From contig CAJODK010000033.1 in NCBI GenBank assembly GCA_905233245.1, forward strand, positions 1 through 55,747: a DNA stretch of 55,747 nt. Direction: 5' to 3'. The notes under the pieces were generated by a model that saw only the letters and a list, made by a program, of their open reading frames with translations, did no database searches and was not told the origin of the DNA. Numbering within the stretch: position 1 is the stretch's first letter; each line of letters opens with the position of its first letter. The position numbers and the translations under genes were made by a program. Shown in pieces: positions 18,799-26,664 of the stretch. This DNA comes from an uncultured Prevotella sp. GTDB lineage: Bacteria > Bacteroidota > Bacteroidia > Bacteroidales > Bacteroidaceae.

Positions 18799-20868
18799 TT
18801 ATCCTACTTGCGAACCTGGTTTCACATTCTTCGACGTCGTCACTACAGAGAGCGAACCGTCGAAGTCAACTGCTGAGAGTATCATACCCTGACTCTCCTC
18901 GCCCATCATCTGACGTGGTGCGAAGTTGGCTACGAAGAGTACCTGCTTGCCAACGAGCTGCTGAGGGTCTTCGTAGAAGGCTGCTATGCCTGAGAGGATG
19001 GTGCGACCCTCTGGTGTTCCGTCGTCGATATGGAACTTGAGGAGTTTCTTCGACTTCTTCACCTTCTCGCATGATGTCACGAGACCTACACGGATGTCTA
19101 TCTTCTCAAAGGTATCGAAATCGACGTTCTCCTTCACGGGTTCTGGTATATACTCCTTTGCCTCGTTAGCTTTCTTGGCATCATCGAGTTTCTTCAGTTG
19201 TGCCTCTATCACGTCATCCTCTATCTTCTCGAAGAGCAGTGACGGTTCTGCCAACTGCTTACCAGCCTCAAGGATTTCCATGCTGCCGAGCTGTTCCCAA
19301 GAGAAAGTGTCGAGGTTGAGCATCTCGCGCAGTCTCTTTGATGAGAATGGCAGGAATGGCTCGAAGGCGATAGAGAGGTTGGCGGTGAGCTGGAGACATA
19401 CGTTGAGAATGGTCTTCACACGCTCAGGATCTGTCTTCCACACCTTCCATGGCTCACACTCCGTAATGTAGCGATTACCGATACGGGCGAGGTTCATCGC
19501 CTCCTTCTGTGCCTCACGGAACTTAAACTGCTCCAGATAGGTCTCCACGTCGGCCTTCACGTTCTTGAATTCGTCTATCGCCTGCTTGTCCACCTCTGTC
19601 AGTTCGCCACACTCAGGCACCTTGCCCTCGAAATACTTCTTGGTCAGTTGCAGGGCACGGTTTACGAAGTTGCCGTAGATTGCCACGAGTTCGGAGTTGT
19701 TGCGCTCTTGGAAGTCACGCCACGTAAAGTTATTGTCCTTTGTCTCCGGAGCATTGGCTGTCAGAACGTAGCGCAGCACATCCTGCTTGCCTGGAAGGTC
19801 CACGAGATATTCGTGAAGCCATACAGCCCAGTTGCGAGAGGTAGAAATCTTGTCGTCCTCAAGGTTCAGGAACTCGTTTGCTGGCACGTTGTCTGGCATT
19901 ATGTAGCCACCGTGTGCCTTCATCATCACTGGGAATATGATGCAGTGGAACACGATATTGTCCTTGCCTATGAAATGAACAAGACGAGTATCCTCATCCT
20001 GCCACCACTTCTGCCACGTGCCCCACTTCTCTGGTTCGCGGTCGCAGAGTTCCTTAGTGTTGGAGATATAGCCGATAGGTGCATCAAACCATACATACAG
20101 TACCTTACCCTCAGCACCCTCCACTGGCACTGGTATGCCCCAGTCGAGGTCACGCGTCATAGCACGAGGCTGCAGGTCCATGTCGAGCCAGCTCTTACAC
20201 TGTCCATAGACATTCGGGCGCCACTCCTTGTGGTCCTCCAGTATCCACTTCTTCAGCCAGTCCTGATACTTGCCCAGAGGCAGATACCAGTTCTTTGTTG
20301 CTCGCTTCACCAGTCCGTGACCAGGGTTGTTCTTGTTTGTCGGGTTGATGAGCTCGTCAGGCGAGAGTGTGGCACCACACTTCTCACACTGGTCACCGTA
20401 AGCGTTGAGGTTATGACAGCGCGGACACTCGCCCACTATGTTACGGTCGGTGAGGAACTCGCCCGTCACCTCGTCACAATACTGCTCCTCTGTTATCTCC
20501 TCCAGTTCGCCCTTATCGTAGAGCGTGCGGAAGAAGTCAGAGGCAAACTTATGGTGAATCTTCGAGGTAGTGCGGCTGTATATGTCGAATGATATGCCAA
20601 ACTCCTCAAACGATTTCTTAATCAGTTCATGATAGTGGTCCACCACCTGCTGCACGCTGATGCCCTCCTGACGGGCGCGTATGGTGACAGGCACTCCATG
20701 CTCGTCTGAACCGCCTATAAACAGCACGTCGCGCTTCTTCAGTCTGAGGTAGCGCACGTATATGTCAGCAGGCACATACACGCCTGCCAGGTGACCTATG
20801 TGCACTCCGCCGTTAGCGTATGGCAGAGCCGATGTCACCGTAATTCTCTTATAGTCCTTTTGTTCCAT
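18799..20868 (-). CDS. metG: Methionine--tRNA ligase with C-terminal tRNA-binding domain
   Basis: 689 aa, class I synthetase that charges initiator and elongator tRNA-Met. The HIGH motif is in [18 protein letters not shown] (about residue 22). A zinc knuckle CPRCHN...CEKCG follows (about 145-163), then the KMSKS loop as [13 protein letters not shown] (about 340). Residues about 580-689 are an EMAP/Arc1p-type OB fold ([17 protein letters not shown]) that supports dimerisation and tRNA binding. First gene of metG-argS-rnhA; a TAATTTTG box lies 28 nt upstream of the ATG. Confidence 0.97.
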   Translation of the reverse strand: MEQKDYKRITVTSALPYANGGVHIGHLAGVYVPADIYVRYLRLKKRDVLFIGGSDEHGVPVTIRARQEGISVQQVVDHYHELIKKSFEEFGISFDIYSRTTSKIHHKFASDFFRTLYDKGELEEITEEQYCDEVTGEFLTDRNIVGECPRCHNLNAYGDQCEKCGATLSPDELINPTNKNNPGHGLVKRATKNWYLPLGKYQDWLKKWILEDHKEWRPNVYGQCKSWLDMDLQPRAMTRDLDWGIPVPVEGAEGKVLYVWFDAPIGYISNTKELCDREPEKWGTWQKWWQDEDTRLVHFIGKDNIVFHCIIFPVMMKAHGGYIMPDNVPANEFLNLEDDKISTSRNWAVWLHEYLVDLPGKQDVLRYVLTANAPETKDNNFTWRDFQERNNSELVAIYGNFVNRALQLTKKYFEGKVPECGELTEVDKQAIDEFKNVKADVETYLEQFKFREAQKEAMNLARIGNRYITECEPWKVWKTDPERVKTILNVCLQLTANLSIAFEPFLPFSSKRLREMLNLDTFSWEQLGSMEILEAGKQLAEPSLLFEKIEDDVIEAQLKKLDDAKKANEAKEYIPEPVKENVDFDTFEKIDIRVGLVTSCEKVKKSKKLLKFHIDDGTPEGRTILSGIAAFYEDPQQLVGKQVLFVANFAPRQMMGEESQGMILSAVDFDGSLSVVTTSKNVKPGSQVG

Positions 20869-20895
20869 TCTGTCTGTTTATCTCAATTTTGCACG

Positions 20896-20903
20896 CAAAA
20901 TTA
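20896..20903 (-). promoter_or_regulatory. -7 box (TAATTTTG) for metG-argS-rnhA
   Basis: TAATTTTGC on the minus strand, 28 nt before the metG ATG. Confidence 0.65.
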
Positions 20904-21095
20904 CAATTTTTTTCCCATATATGCAAATTAACGCCATGATTTCATGTTTTACGTTTCATATTTTATGAAATATCTCTTACTCATATCTTTCTATACCTCC
21001 GTCTGACCATACGTAAAGGGTGTTGCCCACTATGTCGCATAGAATTTCACTTCTTTCAACTTTCGGGAGTAAAAGGGGAGTTAAGGAGTTAAGAC

Positions 21096-21230
21096 CTATC
21101 CGTGGTCTTGTATCAATAAGTCAAAGAACTCTTTGGTGGACTTCCCTTCGTGGCCTTTGAAGTTCCGTCCCGTTTTGGAACTCATCCCCCTTCCTTTTAG
21201 GGGAGGGATGGGGAGAGGCTTCTCCTTCAT
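21096..21230 (-). CDS. Possible 44-aa small protein
   Basis: ATG 21230 opens a 44-codon frame that begins MKEKPLPIPPLKGRG and ends KSTKEFFDLLIQDHG. A consensus TAACTTTG box (21241-21248) lies 10 nt before the ATG, but no Shine-Dalgarno sequence is visible. The N-terminal third is encoded by a GC-rich palindrome (21186-21220) like those inside the M20 gene. It may be a real short gene or the residue of a decayed one; I do not recognise it. Confidence 0.3.
   Translation of the reverse strand: MKEKPLPIPPLKGRGMSSKTGRNFKGHEGKSTKEFFDLLIQDHG
21186..21220. repeat. GC-rich palindromic element
   Basis: CCCCCTTCC, then TTTTAG, then GGGGAGGGATGGGG: a C-rich arm facing G-rich arms. Its layout is like the two insertions in the M20 gene at 42735 and 42926. 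Confidence 0.5.
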
Positions 21231-21240
21231 TTTCCTATTG

Positions 21241-21248
21241 CAAAGTTA
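21241..21248 (-). promoter_or_regulatory. -7 box (TAACTTTG) upstream of the 44-aa frame
   Basis: Consensus TAnnTTTG on the minus strand, 10 nt before ATG 21230. Confidence 0.45.
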
Positions 21249-21307
21249 CTATCTTAACTTAAATCCTGCAAATTCTTCTCCGTTTTTAACACTATAGATA
21301 ATCCTCG

Positions 21308-21412
21308 CTCCAGAAGCATTACTTTTAGGGGGTAAAAGCATTACTTCTGCCTCCAAAAGCATTACTTCCGCCTCCAAAAGTAATGCTTTTGCATAGAGGT
21401 AATCGCCTTTGC
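21308..21412. repeat. Array of 21-22-nt tandem repeats with AAGCATTACTT core
   Basis: The cores start at 21314, 21336, 21357 and 21378 (spacings 22, 21, 21). The last unit carries the inverted form AAGTAATGCTT, and a fifth, diverged unit follows. The flank CCTCCAA is shared by two units. The period matches the arrays at 11571 and 43664 although the sequence differs. Confidence 0.75.
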
Positions 21413-21539
21413 AGATAAGTCGCTAATAATCAGTGAGTTGAAAGTTTTTCAAAGTTTTCTTGAAATTCACCCTCTTTTGCACACTTTTGCCGATTTGTGC
21501 ATCTCTGTTTTTAACAATTCTCACAATATCCAAAGCGAA

Positions 21540-21765
21540 AAAGGTTGACAAGGTTGACATGCGTTTTTGCTCACGCACGCATATATATAATATATTATAT
21601 CTATTACCCCTTTAATATAAAAATTATAAAATTATAATTTTTATATAGTTCCCCCTCTTCCTTATAATCTTTCTAACGAGTATGAATTTTGGTGGTGGAA
21701 CAGGCATAAATACTATGATGTCTTATACTGAAATAATGTCAACCTTGTCAACCTTGTCAACCTTT
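21540..21765. repeat. Repeat element B: inverted repeat with tandem 9-mer arms around a GC/AT core
   Basis: The left arm (21540-21559, two copies of AAGGTTGAC) is an exact 20-nt reverse complement of the right arm (21746-21765; three copies of GTCAACCTT from 21737). The interior starts with GCACGC-ATATATATAA, then CTATTACCCC, AT-rich DNA and TTCCCCCTCTTCCTTAT. The same motifs in the same order occur in element A on the minus strand. The right arm ends where the decayed ORF6N gene begins. Confidence 0.7.
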
Positions 21766-21767
21766 CT

Positions 21768-22207
21768 TTAAATGAAGACACTGGCAGTTTAGAAGAAGTG
21801 ACACGTTCAAGGTCACAAAATGTTACCTTGAACAAGAGAGGTTCAAACATAAAATATCTCCCCTATGCATTTACAGAACTGGGAGTAGCCATGCTCAGTA
21901 GCGTACTAAAATCAGAAACAGCCATCAGCGTAAATCGTGATATTATGAGGGCTTTCGTCACTTTCAGGCACATTGCCACCCAACCTTTGCCTGAGAGTAA
22001 TGAGGAATTGCGTAAGGAAATAAAGTCCATCCGTAAGGAGATGGATGAAATCCTTGCCGACCAGAACGACATCAACCGACGACAAACCGAGAGCAATCAA
22101 GTTCACTTGAATTGCCGAGGTGCGAAGGAGGAAGACGGAGTCAGCGTGAGCGCCGTCCCATCGGCTTCGTAGTGCCAGACGAGAAGGCGAAAAATACCCA
22201 TCAATAA
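21768..22207 (+). pseudogene. Decayed ORF6N-domain gene, 5'-truncated and frameshifted
   Basis: The readable part resembles the C-terminal half of ORF6N/KilA-N phage-type DNA-binding proteins: KRGSNIKYLPYAFTELGVAML, then SSVLKSETAISVNRDIMRAF and a coiled-coil ending near DQNDINRRQTE. The N-terminal half is missing; the frame only opens about 10 nt after the right arm of element B. After about 22100 the conserved tail RRPIGFVVPDEK continues in a different frame to a stop at 22205-22207, which shows a 3' frameshift. GTG 21798 is the only start candidate and is unlikely to be original. Such proteins are often carried by prophages and mobile elements, so this is a remnant of accessory DNA. Confidence 0.75.
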
Positions 22208-22379
22208 GACTATACAAAGTAACTAATCCACTGATATTCAGTAGTAATGTCGATTGTCAGTGGATTTATTGTTCCCAAGATGTTCCCAGTGAGCAATCTA
22301 TTTCTTGGCTATGACCTCGCAATTACGACATCGAGGTTCTTTGCATAATTTGAGTTGTGTTTTTTCATGTCGGATTTCA

Positions 22380-22417
22380 GTGCGCCAAGCCCAGTAAAAG
22401 GCTCAGCGCACTTTTTT
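22380..22417 (+). terminator. Hairpin terminator downstream of the ORF6N remnant
   Basis: GTGCGC-caa-GCC pairs with GGC-tca-GCGCAC across an 8-nt loop and is followed by a run of six T. Confidence 0.75.
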
Positions 22418-22460
22418 GTTATCGTTAGTATCTATTTTTTTCTGTCTCGATGGAGTGAGA

Positions 22461-22631
22461 CTAAATCACACCATTCTCATCATTAATTTCATTGTAATCG
22501 TCGTCACTAAATGTATCATTTATATCCATTTCTGAACCATCTAAGTCACAGTCTGGACAACTCTCGCAAATAAAGTGCAGAGGCTGGATGTAAACAGTCT
22601 TTATCTCTGGCTTATGATATATTCTTTTCAT
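22461..22631 (-). CDS. 56-aa acidic small peptide with CxxCxxC-type motif
   Basis: An AGGAGG Shine-Dalgarno site lies 8-9 nt before ATG 22631, unusual for this genome and strong evidence for translation. The peptide starts MKRIYHKPEIKTVYIQPL and continues with FICESCPDCDLDG and a very acidic tail (DDDYNEINDENGVI). It starts 13 nt after the BspA-like stop codon and so is probably the last gene of that operon. The MK-x-x-Y-x-x-P-x-x-x-x-V layout is seen in many short unannotated Prevotella and Bacteroides peptides; their function is not known to me. Metal binding by the three Cys, or processing into a secreted peptide, is speculation. Confidence 0.7.
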   Translation of the reverse strand: MKRIYHKPEIKTVYIQPLHFICESCPDCDLDGSEMDINDTFSDDDYNEINDENGVI

Positions 22632-22644
22632 GATGTGTGCCTCC

Positions 22645-24012
22645 TTACTTTATTATTATCTTCTTACCATTACTTACATACATGCCAACAGCACCTGGCT
22701 TGCCCTGGAGCCTCATGCCGCCAAGGGTGTACCAGGCGTCATCGCCCTGAGCTACCTGTGTCTCATCATCTTTTACCTCGCTGATACCTGTGGCATCATC
22801 TTCCTCTAATGACATGTCAAGAGAGTCAAAGTGATTATTTGTGAAATCTACAACTATATATGCCTTGTGAGCAGGCATATATAGGTCTGGGGCATCTGAA
22901 TTTACTTTCTTATACCTACACATTTTAACATCATCACCTACTTTCCCTAATACGAGAAGCCTAGCATTTCCCCAATTGTACTCTCCATCAGTGCTTGTAT
23001 ATTTTTTCTCAATTTCTTTTACGTTAGTGCGTATGTCTAAACCATGTAGGTTGTTAGTACCAGTGACGGTAGCAGTAGCGGTATTGTCAACCGTCATAGC
23101 GATAGCCTCGTTGGTTGTCTCTGTAGCGATGATTACTGCCTGACCTGCAGGAATGGTCTTGCCCAACTTGTGCAATGTAAGTTTTCCGACCGAACCAAGA
23201 CTTTTAATCTCGCCAGTGTATGCGCATGCCTTCTCACTATCATCTATGGTGTAGGTAAGGTAGCCATGATAGAAGGTAGTCCAGCGCTTGCCGCTTCCCT
23301 CAGTGGTGTTGAGCGATAGAGTGGGAGCAGTCAGATACCCCCCATCACCTACCTTAGCATAGGCTTCACCAAGTTTTGATGCGTCGTATAAAGTGCCGTC
23401 GTAGGTTTTCAATTCGGTGCAGCTATAGAACATATTCTCGCCAACCCCTGCGCTTAATGAGCTAAGATTCCAACCCTCTCCGACTACTATAGCACCCAAG
23501 GATGTGCAGTTAAAAAACATCTCAGAACAGTTCACTAATGCGGTAGTGCTGAAAGAACTAATGTCAACGCGCTTAAGGCTGGAGCAACCACTGAACATTG
23601 AAGCCATACTCGTTACTTTTGAGGTGTTCCAAGCACTGATGTTTACCTCTGTCAGCTTTTGGCAACCAAAGAACATGTGGTTAAGGTGCTCCACATCGTC
23701 AGTGCACAGATTGTCAATGTCCGTGATGGTCTCTAACTGTGTGAAGTTGGAAAACAGGGCGTTGAGGTCAGTGCCGTCATAGCTTTCGCAACTCTTATCG
23801 ATAGTGACAGCGGTGATGCTCTCCCTAACAGTAGGGGAAGAGAAGTTCCACACGTTGTTTTCAAACTTAGGATTCTCACCAGGGTCGCCATATTTCACAG
23901 TCATGCTGGTGCCATCGACCACGGCATAGAGTGCCTTCTCAGCCGCCATAGCCACCTGACTGCTTATGACGAGCACTGCTATAAGAAGGATTTTTGTCAG
24001 TTGTTGTTTCAT
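22645..24012 (-). CDS. BspA-like leucine-rich surface protein (DUF285-type repeats)
   Basis: 455 aa. A signal peptide (residues 1-24, ending VAMAAE) precedes 24-26-residue repeats at about 75-195 with the pattern L-T-E/D-x-x-x-I-x-x-x-x-T-S-x-V-x-x-M-x-x-M-F-x-x-C, that is the BspA/DUF285 leucine-rich type. A Prevotella-typical middle domain follows (IPAGQAVIIATE, MPAHKAYIVVDF), then a C-terminal segment (WYTLGGMRLQGKP, GMYVSNGKKIIIK) like type IX secretion sorting domains. BspA proteins of oral anaerobes bind fibronectin or fibrinogen; binding partners here are unknown. It lies 24 nt after the large lipoprotein and before the 56-aa peptide in one operon. Confidence 0.85.
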   Translation of the reverse strand: MKQQLTKILLIAVLVISSQVAMAAEKALYAVVDGTSMTVKYGDPGENPKFENNVWNFSSPTVRESITAVTIDKSCESYDGTDLNALFSNFTQLETITDIDNLCTDDVEHLNHMFFGCQKLTEVNISAWNTSKVTSMASMFSGCSSLKRVDISSFSTTALVNCSEMFFNCTSLGAIVVGEGWNLSSLSAGVGENMFYSCTELKTYDGTLYDASKLGEAYAKVGDGGYLTAPTLSLNTTEGSGKRWTTFYHGYLTYTIDDSEKACAYTGEIKSLGSVGKLTLHKLGKTIPAGQAVIIATETTNEAIAMTVDNTATATVTGTNNLHGLDIRTNVKEIEKKYTSTDGEYNWGNARLLVLGKVGDDVKMCRYKKVNSDAPDLYMPAHKAYIVVDFTNNHFDSLDMSLEEDDATGISEVKDDETQVAQGDDAWYTLGGMRLQGKPGAVGMYVSNGKKIIIK

Positions 24013-24036
24013 TTTCTTATCTTGTGATAGTCTGCT

Positions 24037-26157
24037 TTATTTTGCGGGAATAGTTAAAGTATAAGTGCTATGAGTGCCGTCAGAGGTGTACCACTTGATG
24101 GTAAACTCAGAGATGCCATAATCCTGTGCAGTTCTCTGCAGATCCTGCAAGGCGTTAGGGTCGGTGAGCATCTGCTTTGAAGCGTCAACCACATACATGA
24201 TGGTGTTCTCGCTGTTGATGGTATGGTCGGCAAGTTCCATCGAGGACTGATAGACATCAGGGAACTTCGATGTCAGATAGTCTATGAGCTGATCCCTCTG
24301 TCCTATGTGTCCTTCCTGTCCTAACTCGGGGAAGTCCACATCCATGCGCCATGTCTGCTTGGCACGGTTAGGAATGAGCATGGTGAAACTTACATTCTCA
24401 TCCATATCGCAGTTTGCCCGCACGTCGAATTTCCTCTTCTCGTCAGGACCTCCATTACCATTTTGATATGACAATAGCGCTGTATAGCATGGATGGTGAA
24501 TATTGACGGTATAGGCATCAGAAGGATTGCTGACTGACCAGCATACCTGATTGTCGATGTTCACATCGTTGGTGAGGATGTCAGCCACCAACACATGTTC
24601 GTCGCCATCACCCTGCATCATGTCGCGACTGTTCTCGTAGGTCCAGCCTACCTTGGTGCCATCAGTGTTCTTAGTGCACTTGAGTTCCTTCACGTTGTCA
24701 GTCCAGCTAACGGTGTATGAGGTGCCTGTAGTCCATCCGTGAGAGTAGTTGACGTTGAAGGTTCCGCTTACTACCTGACCTATCATTGCTCCAACAGAAG
24801 CACCTATGGTGTTGGTCTGCGAACTGCTCTCGCCTACGGCTACTGTCCTGCTTACGTTGTTGTTGTCAGTATCTGGAGCAGCATCCTCCACTATTATATC
24901 ACCGTTGCCAGAGAGGTTCATGGAGTATTCACCCCTCTCAAACCAAGAGCCATAAAAATCAGTAGTAGACCAATCAAATGTCCTCCATAAATCGTCATAT
25001 GTAACTCCCTCCCATTTGTTTTCCTCGTATGGTCCTACATAGATGGTCTTGTTGGCATCATAGCGGGCATCGCCATCCTGCTTTCCGCCTATGCTGGCAA
25101 CTGCATGCTGCTCTACGAGGTAGTAGTCCTTGACTTTCTCCATATTATGCACTCCCCATACGCGGATTATCTCCTGATAAGCGTTTGGCTTAGCTTTGAG
25201 GTCAAAATCATGATCCCCATATTTATCTAAATAGACAACTCCTCCAGTGAGTCCTCCCTGATAGGTGTGCTCCTCGCTGGCGCTCATCAGCTGGTTGATG
25301 GCATCGGTGCCCTCAGCCTTTGACTGGAGCCTGCTCTTGGAGTCAGCCTTGCCTGGGGCATGGTTGTTAAGCCACTCTGCTGCTCCATCGGCAAGTTTGC
25401 CACTGGTGTAGTTGTTGTACTCATTCTTGATGGTTTGGGTAGAGGTCGAAGTGGTGCCGTCCTTCTTGGTCATGGTAGTGGTGATGGTTCGCTCCTCATG
25501 AGGGGCACACTGATAGAAGCCCTGACGAGAGAAGATGACCATCTCGGCTACTGGCTTCTCGCCAGATGATGCCTTGGAAGAGAGTGCCTCGGCATTGGCT
25601 ATGCGAGTCTTGAAGCGCTCAGCCTCGGCATTGACGGAGTTGCCCAAAGATTGCTGTTGATTGGGAGGGGTGATAACTATCTTGATGCCACTACCATCAT
25701 CGTCAGTGAGCAAATCGCGAGATGCCTGCTCCAACTGGGCTGACACCTGCTCTCCCACCTCCACCAAGTGGGCATCATGGGGCTTCTCCACAGCTATATA
25801 GCCGCCTCGCATGTATAGCCTTGCTGCCTGAAGCCACTCTAAGGTGGTGTGGCTCTTGATGTCCTCACCCTTGATGAGTATCATCTTGGTATCGCTCTGT
25901 ACGGAGGTGCTGGTGTTGGAGAGTCGGCGCACAAGGGCTGCTCCCATCGACTGCTCGTCAAAGGAACTGAGGACGGCAGTGGGCACGTCGGCAGTCACCT
26001 TGGTCTGCAACTGGTCAACATTAAGGTCAACAGGGGTATAGGGGTTGACGCTGGAATTGCTCGCCAGATTGTCGTCGCTACAGCTTGACGTAGCTAACAG
26101 GGCGGCACAGCCGATGGCTATTGCCACCCAAGAATGAAGGATAGTCTTTGTCATCAT
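24037..26157 (-). CDS. Large lipoprotein with a possible leukocidin-like pore-forming region
   Basis: 706 aa. The N-terminus is a lipoprotein signal (LLATSSCSDDN, lipid site near residue 27). I do not recognise the first 350 residues, which include Gln/Ser/Thr-rich linkers. Residues about 400-510 hold aromatic strands (DLWRTFDWS, YGSWFERGEYSMNLSG) followed by a small-residue alternating stretch (NTIGASVGAMIGQVVSG, then FNVNYSHGWTTGTSYTVSW) that resembles the membrane hairpin of leukocidin/haemolysin beta-barrel toxins. That assignment is by pattern only. The C-terminal part (AKQTWRMDVDF, then a helical domain) is unassigned. First gene of the operon with the BspA-like protein and the 56-aa peptide. 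It may equally be a surface adhesin. Confidence 0.6.
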   Translation of the reverse strand: MMTKTILHSWVAIAIGCAALLATSSCSDDNLASNSSVNPYTPVDLNVDQLQTKVTADVPTAVLSSFDEQSMGAALVRRLSNTSTSVQSDTKMILIKGEDIKSHTTLEWLQAARLYMRGGYIAVEKPHDAHLVEVGEQVSAQLEQASRDLLTDDDGSGIKIVITPPNQQQSLGNSVNAEAERFKTRIANAEALSSKASSGEKPVAEMVIFSRQGFYQCAPHEERTITTTMTKKDGTTSTSTQTIKNEYNNYTSGKLADGAAEWLNNHAPGKADSKSRLQSKAEGTDAINQLMSASEEHTYQGGLTGGVVYLDKYGDHDFDLKAKPNAYQEIIRVWGVHNMEKVKDYYLVEQHAVASIGGKQDGDARYDANKTIYVGPYEENKWEGVTYDDLWRTFDWSTTDFYGSWFERGEYSMNLSGNGDIIVEDAAPDTDNNNVSRTVAVGESSSQTNTIGASVGAMIGQVVSGTFNVNYSHGWTTGTSYTVSWTDNVKELKCTKNTDGTKVGWTYENSRDMMQGDGDEHVLVADILTNDVNIDNQVCWSVSNPSDAYTVNIHHPCYTALLSYQNGNGGPDEKRKFDVRANCDMDENVSFTMLIPNRAKQTWRMDVDFPELGQEGHIGQRDQLIDYLTSKFPDVYQSSMELADHTINSENTIMYVVDASKQMLTDPNALQDLQRTAQDYGISEFTIKWYTSDGTHSTYTLTIPAK

Positions 26158-26210
26158 AGTTTGTTTTAGTTATTTAAGTTTCTATTTTTACTTCTGAATA
26201 TATGCGAAAA

Positions 26211-26245
26211 GTCCGCACACAGGGCGTGATGCCCCGCATGCGGAC
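26211..26245. terminator. Strong hairpin upstream of the large lipoprotein gene
   Basis: GTCCGC pairs with GCGGAC and an inner GGGC pairs with GCCC. CTTTTC follows on the plus strand and TTTTC on the minus strand. It may be a terminator or a structured 5' leader of the lipoprotein gene 54 nt away. Confidence 0.55.
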
Positions 26246-26282
26246 CTTTTCTGTTCTTTCTCTCTTAGAGAGGTTATTATAG

Positions 26283-26310
26283 AGTGAGTGAGTGAGTGAG
26301 TGAGTGAGTG
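26283..26310. repeat. Tetranucleotide microsatellite (GTGA)7
   Basis: Seven contiguous GTGA copies in the intergenic region between the 34-aa gene and the lipoprotein gene. Confidence 0.9.
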
Positions 26311-26406
26311 ATATACAAATTATCGAAACCGCCAAATATCATGGCAGTTCTTTTATTTGTGTTATGGTTATTTAACGCTGATAGTTGCATGGATTGTCTA
26401 TCCTTT

Positions 26407-26511
26407 TTACTTCTTCTCAGATTCCACCTCGCATGTATAGCCCATCTCTGCTACGAGTCTTCGAAAGAAACTGACCTTGCGGTTAGGGATATTTACTGTA
26501 ATTGTAGTCAT
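26407..26511 (-). CDS. 34-aa small protein, antitoxin-like N-terminus
   Basis: ATG 26511 to TAA 26407, beginning MTTITVNIPNRKVSFFRRL and ending GYTCEVESEKK. The pattern (MTTITVxIPxxKxxFFxxLxxxMGY) resembles very short Bacteroidetes antitoxin-like proteins that pair with RelE-type toxins; no toxin frame follows, only stop-rich DNA and the GTGA repeat. A five-codon frame directly upstream ends in ATGA overlapping this start. A weak TAACTTTA box lies about 30 nt upstream. Real coding is likely from composition and start context, but the function is unproven. Confidence 0.55.
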   Translation of the reverse strand: MTTITVNIPNRKVSFFRRLVAEMGYTCEVESEKK

Positions 26512-26601
26512 ATTGCTTCGTCCATGAGACTTCTCGTTGTAAAGTTACACCTTTTTACTCAAACGTGCAAATAAAATGGTGAAAAAAGTTGGTGAACACA
26601 G

Positions 26602-26636
26602 AAAAAACTCGCCCATCTCTGAGCGAGGCTTTTTTA
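26602..26636 (-). terminator. Bidirectional terminator after the OmpP1-like gene
   Basis: CTCGCtcagagatgGGCGAG followed by TTTTTT on the minus strand, 30 nt beyond the porin stop codon. T runs are present on both sides. Confidence 0.75.
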
Positions 26637-26664
26637 TATTGGGTTAACGCCCCTGCGTTATCGT

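Noticed and set aside
19648..20592. 314-codon plus-strand frame opposite metG
   Set aside because: Antisense of well-conserved MetRS motifs; composition is typical of a shadow frame.
21308..21412. CRISPR-like array
   Set aside because: Unit length is 21-22 nt with no separate spacers, and no cas genes are present.
26308..26574. 88-codon plus-strand frame starting in the GTGA repeat
   Set aside because: GTG start inside a microsatellite, odd Cys/Leu-rich composition, and overlap with the better supported 34-aa gene on the other strand.
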